From: CAG-103 sp905215475
GTDB lineage: Bacteria > Bacillota > Clostridia > Oscillospirales > Oscillospiraceae
Reading direction: 5' to 3'
Length of the DNA stretch: 64,000 bases
NCBI GenBank assembly: GCA_905215475.1
Contig: CAJMPW010000005.1
Location: forward strand, 124,001-188,000
Both the position numbers and the translations under genes were made by a program. Of this stretch, positions 8,056 to 16,409 are shown in pieces (position 1 is the first letter of the stretch; every line of letters begins with the position of its first letter). The notes under the pieces are model-generated. The model did no database searches. It saw only the letters and a list, made by a program, of their open reading frames with translations, and had not been told where the DNA came from.

Positions 8056-8655
8056 TTACATTTCCATTCGGCCGGCCAGCGCTCGCAGGAGCGTGGCATC
8101 GTCCGCATATTCCAGATTGGATCCGACCGGGATGCCGTAAGCCAGACGTGTGATCTTCACGTCAAACGGCTTGAGCAGACGCGCGATGTACATCGCGGTC
8201 GCCTCGCCTTCCGTGTCGGGGTTGGTGGCCATAATGACCTCCGTGATCCCGCCATCCGCTACACGCTTGATGAGCTCTTGGATCCGGATGTCATCCGGGC
8301 CGATATGATTCATCGGTGACAAAACGCCGTGGAGAACATGATACACGCCGTTGAATTCACGGCTGCGCTCAAACGAAAGCACGTCACGCGGCTGCGCCAC
8401 GACGCAGATGGTGCTCTTGTCGCGCTTCGGGGACGCGCAAATGCTGCACATCTCCTGATCCGTGAGATTCTGGCAGATGCTGCAGCAGTGGATGTTCTTC
8501 TTGGCATCCACAATGGCGGCTGCAAACTTCAGCGCCTCCTCTTCCGGGAGGGACAGGATGTGAAACGCCAGCCGCTGCGCGCTCTTGCGCCCGACACCGG
8601 GCAGCGCAGCGAACCGATCGATGAGATTTTCAAGTGCATTCGGAAAAAAAGACAT
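8056..8655 (-). CDS. recR: recombination protein RecR
   Basis: Recombination mediator of the RecFOR pathway that helps load RecA at gaps. The 199-residue product has the N-terminal helix-hairpin-helix (LPGVGRKSAQRLAFHIL), a four-cysteine zinc finger (CCSICQNLTDQEMCSIC) and a Toprim domain (ICVVAQPRDVLSFE; MATNPDTEGEATAMY). The start at 8655 is preferred over an in-frame ATG 7 codons upstream because the family begins at MSFFPNALENL and an AGGAC lies about 8 bases before it. The zinc finger begins CCSIC instead of the usual single cysteine, a minor variation. Confidence 0.94.
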   Translation of the reverse strand: MSFFPNALENLIDRFAALPGVGRKSAQRLAFHILSLPEEEALKFAAAIVDAKKNIHCCSICQNLTDQEMCSICASPKRDKSTICVVAQPRDVLSFERSREFNGVYHVLHGVLSPMNHIGPDDIRIQELIKRVADGGITEVIMATNPDTEGEATAMYIARLLKPFDVKITRLAYGIPVGSNLEYADDATLLRALAGRMEM

Positions 8656-8672
8656 GACTATACCGTCCTGAA

Positions 8673-9326
8673 TCAAGCGTTACGGATGGCGGCGATGGCG
8701 GCCGCGCGATCACTCTGGCGGAACACGGCGCTGCCGGCGACCAAGACATTGGCGCCCGCGGCCTTGACAAGCGGAGCCGTCTCCGGGTCAATACCGCCGT
8801 CCACCTCCAGCTCACAGCCGGGGTTATGCCGCAGAATACGCTCATGCAGCGCTGCGATCTTCGGCAGCTGATCGGCCATAAAGCGCTGCCCACCGAAGCC
8901 GGGCTCGACCGTCATGACCAGTGCCAGATCCAGCAGCGGCAGATACGGAATGAGCACGCTCTCCGGCGTTTTCGGTTTGATGGCGAGACCGACCTTCTTG
9001 CCGTGCGCCTTCACGTCCTCGATCGCGGCAAACACATCCTGCGGCTCGTCCGCCTCAACATGAAACACGACCAGATCCGCGCCGGCATCGCAAAATTCGC
9101 CCACATAGCGGTGCGGCCGATCGATCATAAGGTGTACATCCAGAAACATCTGCGTATGCTTGCGCACGGATTTCACGACCGGGATGCCGATCGAAATATT
9201 CGGCACAAAAATGCCGTCCATCACGTCGATGTGGATGTAGTCCGCGCCGCCGGTCTCGATCTGTGCAATGTCATTGCCGAGCGTGCAAAAGTCCGCCGAG
9301 AGGATGGAAGGTGCAAGTTTGGTCAT
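8673..9326 (-). CDS. rpe: ribulose-phosphate 3-epimerase
   Basis: Interconverts ribulose 5-phosphate and xylulose 5-phosphate in the pentose phosphate pathway. The 217-residue TIM barrel has KLAPSILSADF at the N-terminus, the metal and catalytic motifs HIDVMDGIFVPN and LDVHLMID, MTVEPGFGGQRF and the phosphate loop EVDGGIDPETA. The ATG at 9326 is used, with GGAGTG about 7 bases upstream; an upstream extension has no homologous sequence. recR begins 17 bases after its stop. Confidence 0.94.
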   Translation of the reverse strand: MTKLAPSILSADFCTLGNDIAQIETGGADYIHIDVMDGIFVPNISIGIPVVKSVRKHTQMFLDVHLMIDRPHRYVGEFCDAGADLVVFHVEADEPQDVFAAIEDVKAHGKKVGLAIKPKTPESVLIPYLPLLDLALVMTVEPGFGGQRFMADQLPKIAALHERILRHNPGCELEVDGGIDPETAPLVKAAGANVLVAGSAVFRQSDRAAAIAAIRNA

Positions 9327-9443
9327 GGATGTCACTCCAATCTGAAATGATCCGGCTGAGCCGGATGTGATACTGCGTACTATAACTAATTGATTATACA
9401 CCAGTTGCGGATATCCTGCAAGTGCCGGAGGGAAAAAATCGGC

Positions 9444-9472
9444 TTGACGAAAGCTGTCGCCTGCGCTATGAT
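9444..9472 (+). promoter_or_regulatory. promoter of the YbaK-like gene
   Basis: TTGACG (9444-9449), a 17-base spacer and TATGAT (9467-9472), 42 bases before the start codon. Confidence 0.65.
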
Positions 9473-9514
9473 GAGCTTTGGATACTTTCCAATATGAGAA
9501 CAGGAGCGAGGTAA

Positions 9515-9997
9515 ATGTCTATCGAAGCAGGAAGAGCATATTTCCGGCAGTTTGGCATGGAAGACCGTGTGCAGGAGTTCACAGTCTCGAGCGCGACCGT
9601 TGATCTGGCCGCAAAGGCGCTCGGTGTTGAGGGCGCGCGGATCGCAAAGACCCTGTCGTTCAAGACCGCAGACGGCTGCATGCTGATCCTTGCCGCCGGT
9701 GATGCGCGCATTGATAACCATAAATTCAAGGAAAAATTTCACATGAAGGCCAAGATGCTCTCGGCGGATGAGGTCTTGGAGCTGGTCGGTCACCCCGTTG
9801 GCGGCGTGTGTCCGTTTGGCTGCAAGGAGGGCATCCCGGTGTATCTGGACATGTCGATGCAGCGGTTTGAGACGGTGTTCCCCGCCGTCGGCAGCCCGTC
9901 GAGCGCGATCGAGCTGAATCTGGAAGAGCTCTTTCAATACTCCAACGCGATTGAGTGGATCGACGTCTGCAAGCTCCCTGCCCCGGCTGAGGCGTGA
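9515..9997 (+). CDS. YbaK/ProX-like aminoacyl-tRNA deacylase domain protein
   Basis: A 160-residue member of the YbaK/prolyl-tRNA editing superfamily, which hydrolyses mischarged aminoacyl-tRNA in trans. Recognisable parts are ARIAKTLSFKTADGCML, the lysine-containing KFKEKF segment, and the loop VGHPVGGVCPFG near residue 95, which corresponds to the substrate pocket of the family. It is a free-standing gene with its own promoter and terminator. A second, clearly YbaK-type protein is encoded at 43.2-43.7 kb; this one is more diverged and its substrate tRNA cannot be named. Confidence 0.82.
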   Translation: MSIEAGRAYFRQFGMEDRVQEFTVSSATVDLAAKALGVEGARIAKTLSFKTADGCMLILAAGDARIDNHKFKEKFHMKAKMLSADEVLELVGHPVGGVCPFGCKEGIPVYLDMSMQRFETVFPAVGSPSSAIELNLEELFQYSNAIEWIDVCKLPAPAEA

Positions 9998-10004
9998 TTG
10001 GACA

Positions 10005-10043
10005 TAAAAAAACCTGACGAGCCATTGTTCGTCAGGTTTTTTT
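10005..10043. terminator. bidirectional intrinsic terminator
   Basis: AACCTGACGA pairs with TCGTCAGGTT, preceded by an A-run and followed by a T-run, between the converging YbaK-like gene and the P-type ATPase gene. Confidence 0.88.
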
Positions 10044-10069
10044 ATTCAGGATCGGACACTTGCTGATGA

Positions 10070-12139
10070 TCACGGCAGCAGCTTCGTCATGCTCTTGAGG
10101 CTGATGGCCAGCGTAGACACATTGTGCAGCAGTGCCGAGGTCGCCGGCGGCAGAACACCGGCCACGCCCAGACAAATCAGGAGAAAGTTAAAGCTGATGA
10201 TCTTGCGGTAGTTGCTGTGAATGCGCTCCATGAGCGCGTCGCTCAGACGCTTGAGCGTCAGCAGTGCATACAGATCATCCGCACTGACCGTGATATCGGC
10301 GACTTCGCGTGCTATAGCGGCGCCGTCGCTGATGGCGACGCCGGCATCCGCCTCGGACAGTGCCGGTGAATCATTCACACCGTCGCCAAGCATAATGACC
10401 TTTCGCCCGGCTGCATGTTCTGCCCGAACGAAGGCAGCCTTGTCCTCCGGAAGAACTTCGGCATAATAGGCATCCACACCGACCGCCTCTGCGACTGCAC
10501 GGGCGGTCTTCTCATTGTCTCCGGTCATCATGACGAGCCTGGACACACCGAGCGCACGCAAGCTGCGGATGACGTCGGCCGCTTCCTGCCGCAGCGGGTC
10601 TTCCACGCAGATGACCGCCGCCAGTACGCCGGAAACGGCAAGATATAGGTGGGAATATGTATCCGGAAGTGCATTAAATTTGGCCTGCTCCCCTGTCGGA
10701 ATGACGCAATGCTCGTCGTCAAAAACAAAGTGATGGCTGCCGATGACGACCTTCTGCCCATCAACGCTGCTGGAGATGCCGTGCGCGACAAGGTATTCCA
10801 CGTGTGAATGGCACTCCTCGTGGCTCAGGCCGCGGCGCGCCGCCTCGGCGACGACCGCTTTGGCCATGGAATGCGGGTAATGCTCCTCCAGACATGCAGC
10901 CAGACGCAGCATATCCGCTTCATCATGGCTGCCGAAGGTAACGATCTGCGCGACCTTCGGCTCTGCACGCGTCAGCGTACCGGTCTTGTCAAAGACGATC
11001 GTGTCGGCTTCAGACACAGCCTCAAGGAACCGGCCACCCTTAACAGACAGATGATGGTCGTTCGCCTCTTTCATCGCAGAGAGCACGGCAATCGGCATAG
11101 ATAGCTTGAGCGCGCATGAAAAATCAACCATCAAAACAGCCAGCGCTTTGGTCATATTGCCTGTCAGGAGCCAAACCAGCGCTGTTGCGCCCAGACTATA
11201 CGGAACGAGCCGGTCCGCAAGATGCGACGCATGATCCTCCGTTGCGGATTTTAGTTTTTCCGATTCCTCGATCATACGGATGATGCGGTCGTAACGGCCG
11301 CTGCCGGCGCTCTTTTCCACGCAGATCGTGCAGTCACCCTCTTCGACGACAGTACCTGCGTAAACATAGCTGCCTTCCGCCCTGCGAACAGCCAGCGGCT
11401 CGCCCGTAATCGACGCCTGATTGACCATCGCCTCGCCGGAGACAACTTTTCCGTCAAGCGGGATCACACTGCCGGTACGAACGACAATGCGGTCGCCGAT
11501 CTGCACGTCAGCAACCGGCACAAGCGCTGAGCCGGCATCTGTCTCTTTCCAAACCTTATCCACATTCAGAGACATCGTCTGCGCGAGGTCAGCAACAGAC
11601 TTCTTGTGCGTCCATTCGTCGAGAATATCGCCAATACCCAGCAGGAACATGATCGAGCTTGCCGTCTCGAAGTCCTTGCGCAGCATAGAGACCGAGATCG
11701 CCGCCGCATCCAGCACCGGCACCTGAATTTTCTTGTGCAGCAGACAGTTAAGCCCGGCCTTGATATACGGCACGGAGCGCACGACCGTGATCAGCGTGCA
11801 CACTGAGCTCGGGATGAACAGCTGCTTCATGCCGCGCCAGCACAGCGATGTAATCAGCTTGTCCTCAAATTTGCGGCTCATGGCGCGGCTGCTATGCTCC
11901 GGAGCGAGCGCTTGTTCGTTGGCATAGGCAAACGATGCAAGCGCCTGAATGATGGTTGTGCGCGGCGCGTCATAGCAGATCACAGCGTCACCTGTGCGGT
12001 CATAGACAGTCGCTTTGCTTACGCCTTGGATTTGCCTTAAATATGCCTCGAGAATATCCGCCTGCCGCAGTGACATAGCGCCCTGCATCGTGCGCACGCG
12101 CATGCGGCCTCGGGTTTCATGCAGGATCGTGCATTTCAT
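10070..12139 (-). CDS. P1B-like heavy-metal translocating P-type ATPase
   Basis: A 689-residue membrane ATPase that should move a transition metal across the cytoplasmic membrane. It has an N-terminal HMA-like stretch without the CxxC metal site (HETRGRMRVRTM, 7-18), the actuator motif SITGEP (243-248), the phosphorylation motif DKTGTLT (D384), MTGDNEKTA and GDGVNDSPALSEADAGVA. In the metal-selecting transmembrane helix, where copper and zinc pumps have CPC, this protein has FSC (340-342, in DFSCALKLSMP), so the conserved proline is absent. The usual HP motif appears as HYPHSMA. The metal cannot be assigned; Mn, Fe or Zn are all possible. It follows a small partner gene by 2 bases, under an operator-rich promoter. 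Confidence 0.88.
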   Translation of the reverse strand: MKCTILHETRGRMRVRTMQGAMSLRQADILEAYLRQIQGVSKATVYDRTGDAVICYDAPRTTIIQALASFAYANEQALAPEHSSRAMSRKFEDKLITSLCWRGMKQLFIPSSVCTLITVVRSVPYIKAGLNCLLHKKIQVPVLDAAAISVSMLRKDFETASSIMFLLGIGDILDEWTHKKSVADLAQTMSLNVDKVWKETDAGSALVPVADVQIGDRIVVRTGSVIPLDGKVVSGEAMVNQASITGEPLAVRRAEGSYVYAGTVVEEGDCTICVEKSAGSGRYDRIIRMIEESEKLKSATEDHASHLADRLVPYSLGATALVWLLTGNMTKALAVLMVDFSCALKLSMPIAVLSAMKEANDHHLSVKGGRFLEAVSEADTIVFDKTGTLTRAEPKVAQIVTFGSHDEADMLRLAACLEEHYPHSMAKAVVAEAARRGLSHEECHSHVEYLVAHGISSSVDGQKVVIGSHHFVFDDEHCVIPTGEQAKFNALPDTYSHLYLAVSGVLAAVICVEDPLRQEAADVIRSLRALGVSRLVMMTGDNEKTARAVAEAVGVDAYYAEVLPEDKAAFVRAEHAAGRKVIMLGDGVNDSPALSEADAGVAISDGAAIAREVADITVSADDLYALLTLKRLSDALMERIHSNYRKIISFNFLLICLGVAGVLPPATSALLHNVSTLAISLKSMTKLLP

Positions 12140-12141
12140 GC

Positions 12142-12405
12142 TTACTCAGCCTTCTCCGCCGTGTCCTCAATGACCTCGGCCTGTTCAGCCGCACGCTTTT
12201 CGTTGAATGCCTTTGCACCGGCCAACACGTCACCGGCGATCTCCTTGATGTTCGTCACGACCGACATGACATCTTCCTTCTCGCGCAACGCGGCTGCCGT
12301 CGTATACACATACACCTTCTGGGCATCTTTACTTGCGAGAATCTTTGCACCGACTGTTGCAAACAGCGCGCCGCCAACAAATGCTCCCAATTTTTCCATG
12401 CTCAT
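12142..12405 (-). CDS. small helical protein paired with the metal ATPase (DUF6110-like)
   Basis: An 87-residue protein starting with a Gly/Ala-rich hydrophobic segment (LGAFVGGALFATVGAKIL, 6-23) that may insert in or lie on the membrane, followed by a charged helical region rich in Ala, Glu and Lys. It resembles the short DUF6110-type proteins found next to P-type ATPases; that assignment rests on general pattern and context. GGAGG lies 9 bases before the ATG, and the ATPase gene starts 2 bases after its stop, so the two are translated from one message. It may assist the pump, but no metal ligands stand out. Confidence 0.68.
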   Translation of the reverse strand: MSMEKLGAFVGGALFATVGAKILASKDAQKVYVYTTAAALREKEDVMSVVTNIKEIAGDVLAGAKAFNEKRAAEQAEVIEDTAEKAE

Positions 12406-12448
12406 AACGATTTACCTCCATGTTATTAGATCCGCAGAATTGCGGTCT

Positions 12449-12526
12449 GGTTAGCTTGCTCGAATTTCTGTTAGATGCAGCTAACTTTCAATTTCAAGTT
12501 ATACCACTCTAACCGGTTTTTTTCAA
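12449..12526 (-). promoter_or_regulatory. promoter with clustered GTTAG/CTAAC operator-like sites
   Basis: Minus-strand promoter TTGAAA (12526-12521), a 17-base spacer and TATAAC (12503-12498) for the metal ATPase operon. A dyad GTTAGATGCAGCTAAC occupies 12470-12485 around the expected transcription start. Further half-sites are GGTTAG (12449-12454) and CTAACC (12509-12514, inside the promoter spacer). The arrangement looks like a metal-regulator operator; no regulator gene is adjacent. Confidence 0.6.
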
Positions 12527-12569
12527 GTGTTCGGATAAAAATCTACACATTTCGGCAACGTTAACAAAA

Positions 12570-12595
12570 GTGCCCCGCCAGAAACGGCGGGGCAC
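12570..12595 (-). terminator. intrinsic terminator of the dxs...tyrS unit
   Basis: GTGCCCCGCC and GGCGGGGCAC form a perfect 10-bp stem. On the minus strand it is followed by TTTTG, just after the tyrS stop. Confidence 0.85.
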
Positions 12596-12617
12596 GATCA
12601 ATCTGTCGGATATTTGG

Positions 12618-13826
12618 TTACTTCAGCAGCACCTTACGGAAATTCTTCTTGCCGCGCTTGAGCACGACGCCTTCTTTCAGCTCCGCCTCGGTAAAGGTCT
12701 TGGCGATGTCGGTGACCTTGCTGTCGTTAGCAGTCACGCCGCCCTGCTGCACGTTGCGCCGCGCGTCGGACTTGGACGCGCACAGACCACTCTTGACGAG
12801 CAGGCTGAGGATGTCGTTTCCGTCCTCGGCTGCGATCTCCACCGTCGGCACGCCCTCACCGGAACCGCCGAACACGGCCTTGGCAGCGGCCTGCGCCTTG
12901 TCGGCTTCTTCCTCGCCGTGCACCATCTTCGTGAGCTCATAGGCAAGGATCTCCTTCGCCTTGTTGAGCTGCTCACCCTGCCAGCCGTCCATCTTGTCGA
13001 TCTCCTCGAGCGGCAGGAATGTCAGCATACGGATGCACTTGAGCACGTCAGCATCGCCAACATTGCGCCAATACTGATAAAACTCAAACGGCGAAGTCTT
13101 GTTCGGGTCGAGCCAGACGGCGCCCTTGGCGGTCTTGCCCATCTTCTTGCCCTCGGAATTGAGCAGCAGCGTGATCGTCATAGCGTGTGCATCCTTGCCG
13201 AGCTTGCGGCGGATGAGCTCCGTGCCGCCGAGCATGTTCGACCACTGGTCGTTGCCGCCGAACTGCATGTTGCAGCCGTAGTGCTGGAACATATAGTAGA
13301 AGTCGTAGCTCTGCATGATCATGTAGTTGAACTCGAGGAAGCTCAGGCCCTTTTCCATGCGCTGCTTGTAGCACTCGGCGCGCAGCATATTGTTCACGGA
13401 GAAGCACGCACCGACCTCGCGCAGAAGCTCAATGTAGTTGAGCGGCTTGAGCCACTCGGAGTTGTAGAGCATGAGCGCCTTGCCGTCCGAGAAGTCGATG
13501 AAGCGCTCCATCTGGCGCTTGAAGCATTCGGCATTGTGTTTGATGGTGTCCTCAGTGAGCATCTGGCGCATATCGGTACGGCCGGAGGGGTCACCGATGA
13601 GCGTCGTGCCGTCGCCGATGAGGGCGATGGGCTTGTTGCCGGCCATCTGCAGGCGCTTCATCAGGCACAGCGCCATAAAGTGACCAACGTGCAGCGAATC
13701 CGCCGTGCAGTCAAAGCCAATGTAAAACGTGGCTTTGCCGTTGTTGATCATATTCTTGATCTCTTCCTCATTGGTCACCTGCGCAATCAGGCCGCGAGCG
13801 ATCAGTTCATCATACAGTGTCATCAT
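12618..13826 (-). CDS. tyrS: tyrosyl-tRNA synthetase
   Basis: Class I aminoacyl-tRNA synthetase charging tRNA-Tyr. The 402-residue protein has the HIGH-type motif (DSLHVGHFMAL), the tyrosine-binding region QSYDFYYMFQ and GGNDQWSNM, a KMSKS-type loop written KMGKTAKGAVW, and a C-terminal S4-like RNA-binding domain (KSDARRNVQQGGVTAND). AGGAGAT precedes two adjacent ATG codons; the first is used. It is the last gene of the unit before a strong terminator. No T-box leader is visible upstream, consistent with its position inside an operon. Confidence 0.95.
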   Translation of the reverse strand: MMTLYDELIARGLIAQVTNEEEIKNMINNGKATFYIGFDCTADSLHVGHFMALCLMKRLQMAGNKPIALIGDGTTLIGDPSGRTDMRQMLTEDTIKHNAECFKRQMERFIDFSDGKALMLYNSEWLKPLNYIELLREVGACFSVNNMLRAECYKQRMEKGLSFLEFNYMIMQSYDFYYMFQHYGCNMQFGGNDQWSNMLGGTELIRRKLGKDAHAMTITLLLNSEGKKMGKTAKGAVWLDPNKTSPFEFYQYWRNVGDADVLKCIRMLTFLPLEEIDKMDGWQGEQLNKAKEILAYELTKMVHGEEEADKAQAAAKAVFGGSGEGVPTVEIAAEDGNDILSLLVKSGLCASKSDARRNVQQGGVTANDSKVTDIAKTFTEAELKEGVVLKRGKKNFRKVLLK

Positions 13827-13844
13827 CTTATCTCCTCATACATG

Positions 13845-14228
13845 TCATTCTTTGACCTTGTTCTCAGCAAGAATTTCCTCAGCGCGCTGAGCACCCCATG
13901 CGATCATATGGGCACAGTGACCCTTGCCGCCGTTCTTCGCCACAAGCTCCTGACAACGCAGGCAGCCAAACTCCTCGCGGAAGCTCTGCGTCATTTGCTT
14001 GGTCATAGCCGTGGCAGTTGCCTGATCGGCGGCGAGTCCGAACGCCATCACGGCGCCGGTAACACTGCCGCAGATCTCACCGCAGCGCACGCCGCCGCCA
14101 AAACCGGTCGCAACACGCCTGGAGGTATCTTCATCCAGTCCCGTTTCGTTTTGCAGCGCCATCAGCACGCTCTGCGCACAGTTGCAGCCGTTCGTGTGAT
14201 ATGCAACGGCAGTTTCTTGGATGTTCAT
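13845..14228 (-). CDS. C_GCAxxG_C_C family cysteine-rich protein
   Basis: A 127-residue protein matching the C_GCAxxG_C_C family: CNCAQSVL (the GCA-type cysteine pair near residue 16), GFGGGVRCGEICGSVTGAVMA and a later CLRCQEL. The spacing suggests a redox-active or metal-binding site, but the family has no settled function. Its ATG overlaps the recN stop (ATGA at 14225-14228), so it is translationally coupled to recN. tyrS follows 18 bases downstream. Confidence 0.82.
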   Translation of the reverse strand: MNIQETAVAYHTNGCNCAQSVLMALQNETGLDEDTSRRVATGFGGGVRCGEICGSVTGAVMAFGLAADQATATAMTKQMTQSFREEFGCLRCQELVAKNGGKGHCAHMIAWGAQRAEEILAENKVKE

Positions 14229-15925
14229 GATTGTTTATCACCTTTCTCAATGGATTGTTTATAGGCAGCGGCAGAAGCAAGCTGCTCAGCCGCGCTGGCA
14301 AGCGTCAGCAACGTGATATGCTCGCCGCCGTAAAGCCGCGCGATCTCGCGCTGACGGCCGTCATCGTCGAGCAGCTGCACCGTTGTGCGGGTGCGGCCAT
14401 CCTGTTCGCGTTTTTCGATCAGATAGTGCTGATCGGCCATTGCCGCGATCTGCGGCAGATGCGTGATGCAGATGACCTGCTTGGTCGCGGAGAGCTTGCC
14501 GAGCTTTTCGCCGACACGCTGGGCAGCCACACCGGAAACGCCGGCATCCACCTCGTCAAAGACCATGGAGGGCACATCATCGCGCTCTGCGAACACATTC
14601 TTGAGCGCCAGCATGATGCGCGAGAGCTCACCGCCGGATGCGATCTTGCTGATGCGCCCGAGCGCCTCACCGGCGTTTGCCGAGATCAAAAAGCGCACAT
14701 TGTCCGCGCCCGTGCTCTGAAAACCGGGTGTGCCGCCGAGCGGCGTGATCTCGACGTGAAAGCGCACGGACGGCATGGACAGCTCGCGCAGCTCACGCTC
14801 GACCTGCTGCTCGAGCGCGGCGGCGGCTTCCGTGCGCCTGTGCGTCAGCTCCGCTGCCGCAGCAAGGGTCTGCTGTGCCTGCTTTGCAATCAGCGTCTCC
14901 AGCTTTTGCAGCCGGTCACCGGCGTATTCGATCTGATCGAGGCGTTTGCGGACCGAATCGAGCAGGTCGATCAGTCCCTCCTCGTCAGTGTTATACTTTC
15001 GCTCCAGCCGCCGCAGCAGTGCCAATCGCGTCTCGATGCGGTCAAATTCTTCGTCGGAAAAATCCAATCCGTCACGAAAATCGCGCAAAGTCTCCGCCGC
15101 ATCCTGCAGCGTGAACACCGCGCCCTTGACTGCCTCCGGCAGCGGGGCAAGCTCGAGCGCATAATTTGCCGCCCGCTCGACCTCCGACAGCGCCTCGCCC
15201 GCGAGCGCCGTGGCGGAATCGTCCCGCCCGGCCAGCAGTGCATAGGCCTGATCGACAGCCTCAGAGAGCTTTTCGAAGTTGCGCAGCAGGTCGCTGCGCT
15301 CCGTAAGCTCCGACTCTTCCCCGGTCTTGAGCTCTGCGTGCTCCAGCTCTTCCAGCTGGCGGCGCAGACTGTCAGTCAGCAGCTCTTTCTCGTTTTCATA
15401 GGCCGAGAGCGTGTCGCGCTCCTTGCAGAGCGCCTGATACGCCTGATATTGCGCCTGATAGCGCGCGAGCTCCGACTCTAAACGGCCGAACCTGTCCAGA
15501 TTGCGCAGATGCTCCCGCTCATCGAGCAGATGCCGCCCGTCATTCTGACCGTGGATATCCAGCAGCAGTGCGCCCAAATCGCGCAGCTGCGCCGTCGTGA
15601 CCGGCACACCGCAGACACGGCAGGACGTTTTCCCCTCTGCAGTGATCTGGCGGCGGATGATGAGCTCATCGTCACACTCGATCTCGTTGTCATCACACCA
15701 CGCACGGCACGGCTCGGGGTCGAATGTCGCACACACGACCGCTTTGTCCGCGCCAGTGCGCACGAGCTCACGCGAGGCGCGCGAGCCGAGGACCGCGTGC
15801 ATGGCGTCCACGAGAATGGATTTGCCAGCGCCGGTCTCACCGGTCAGGATGTTCAGGCCGGAGCCAAGCTCCAGATCGGCACGCTCAATAACCGCGACAT
15901 TTTCAATATGCAATTCTCGCAGCAA
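14225..15925 (-). CDS. recN: DNA repair protein RecN
   Basis: SMC-like ATPase that acts at DNA double-strand breaks. The 566 residues show an N-terminal Walker A (LTGETGAGKSILVDAM), long coiled-coil arms (about 160-380), the signature KIASGGELSRIMLALK and Walker B SMVFDEVDAGVSG. The start codon is TTG: GGAGG lies 9 bases upstream and the protein then begins MLRELHIENVAVIE, matching relatives. It follows argR by 23 bases, a pairing common in Clostridia. Confidence 0.95.
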   Translation of the reverse strand: MLRELHIENVAVIERADLELGSGLNILTGETGAGKSILVDAMHAVLGSRASRELVRTGADKAVVCATFDPEPCRAWCDDNEIECDDELIIRRQITAEGKTSCRVCGVPVTTAQLRDLGALLLDIHGQNDGRHLLDEREHLRNLDRFGRLESELARYQAQYQAYQALCKERDTLSAYENEKELLTDSLRRQLEELEHAELKTGEESELTERSDLLRNFEKLSEAVDQAYALLAGRDDSATALAGEALSEVERAANYALELAPLPEAVKGAVFTLQDAAETLRDFRDGLDFSDEEFDRIETRLALLRRLERKYNTDEEGLIDLLDSVRKRLDQIEYAGDRLQKLETLIAKQAQQTLAAAAELTHRRTEAAAALEQQVERELRELSMPSVRFHVEITPLGGTPGFQSTGADNVRFLISANAGEALGRISKIASGGELSRIMLALKNVFAERDDVPSMVFDEVDAGVSGVAAQRVGEKLGKLSATKQVICITHLPQIAAMADQHYLIEKREQDGRTRTTVQLLDDDGRQREIARLYGGEHITLLTLASAAEQLASAAAYKQSIEKGDKQS

Positions 15926-15948
15926 AGCGCTTCACCTCCTGCGGCGTG

Positions 15949-16398
15949 TTACAGCAGCTTTTCGATCTCTCGGAAAAGATCATCGGCGGATGTGTTGTCC
16001 TTCATGAGCAAAAATGCCGTGTCATCGCCTGCGAGCGTGCCGACAAGGGTGTCGATGCGCATACTGTCGAGCGCGGAGCACGCGGCCGGCGCAAGACCCG
16101 GCAGCGTTTTGATGACAATGATGTTCTGCGCCTCGGCATAAGACGTCACGCACTCGCGGAAGATCTTTTTCAGGCGCTCATCATAGTCGGGAAATTCATC
16201 TGCCGACGGCGCGGCATAGCGGTATTTCCCGCTCGGCGAGAGCGTTTTGGTCAGGTGCAGCTCCTTGATATCACGCGACAGTGTCGCCTGCGTGCTTGAA
16301 ACGCCGTGTTGTGCCAGCACGTCCATGAGCTGATTTTGTGTCTCGATCTCCTGCTCAGAGATGATTTGAAGAATGATGTTTTGTCTGGTAGATTTCAC
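15949..16398 (-). CDS. argR: arginine repressor ArgR
   Basis: Hexameric arginine-responsive transcription regulator. The 149-residue product has the winged-helix N-terminus (KSTRQNIILQIISEQEI, STQATLSRDIKELHLTK) and the C-terminal arginine-binding/oligomerisation domain (IVIKTLPGLAPAACSALD, GTLAGDDTAFLL). The start is GTG at 16398, because the AGGAGGG that overlaps the nadK stop sits 5-6 bases before it. An earlier in-frame GTG would place the ribosome site inside the gene. Confidence 0.94.
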   Translation of the reverse strand: MKSTRQNIILQIISEQEIETQNQLMDVLAQHGVSSTQATLSRDIKELHLTKTLSPSGKYRYAAPSADEFPDYDERLKKIFRECVTSYAEAQNIIVIKTLPGLAPAACSALDSMRIDTLVGTLAGDDTAFLLMKDNTSADDLFREIEKLL

Positions 16399-16409
16399 GT
16401 CGTCCCTCC

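Noticed and set aside
13827..13844. T-box riboswitch upstream of tyrS
   Set aside because: The gap to the previous gene is 18 bases; there is no room for a leader.
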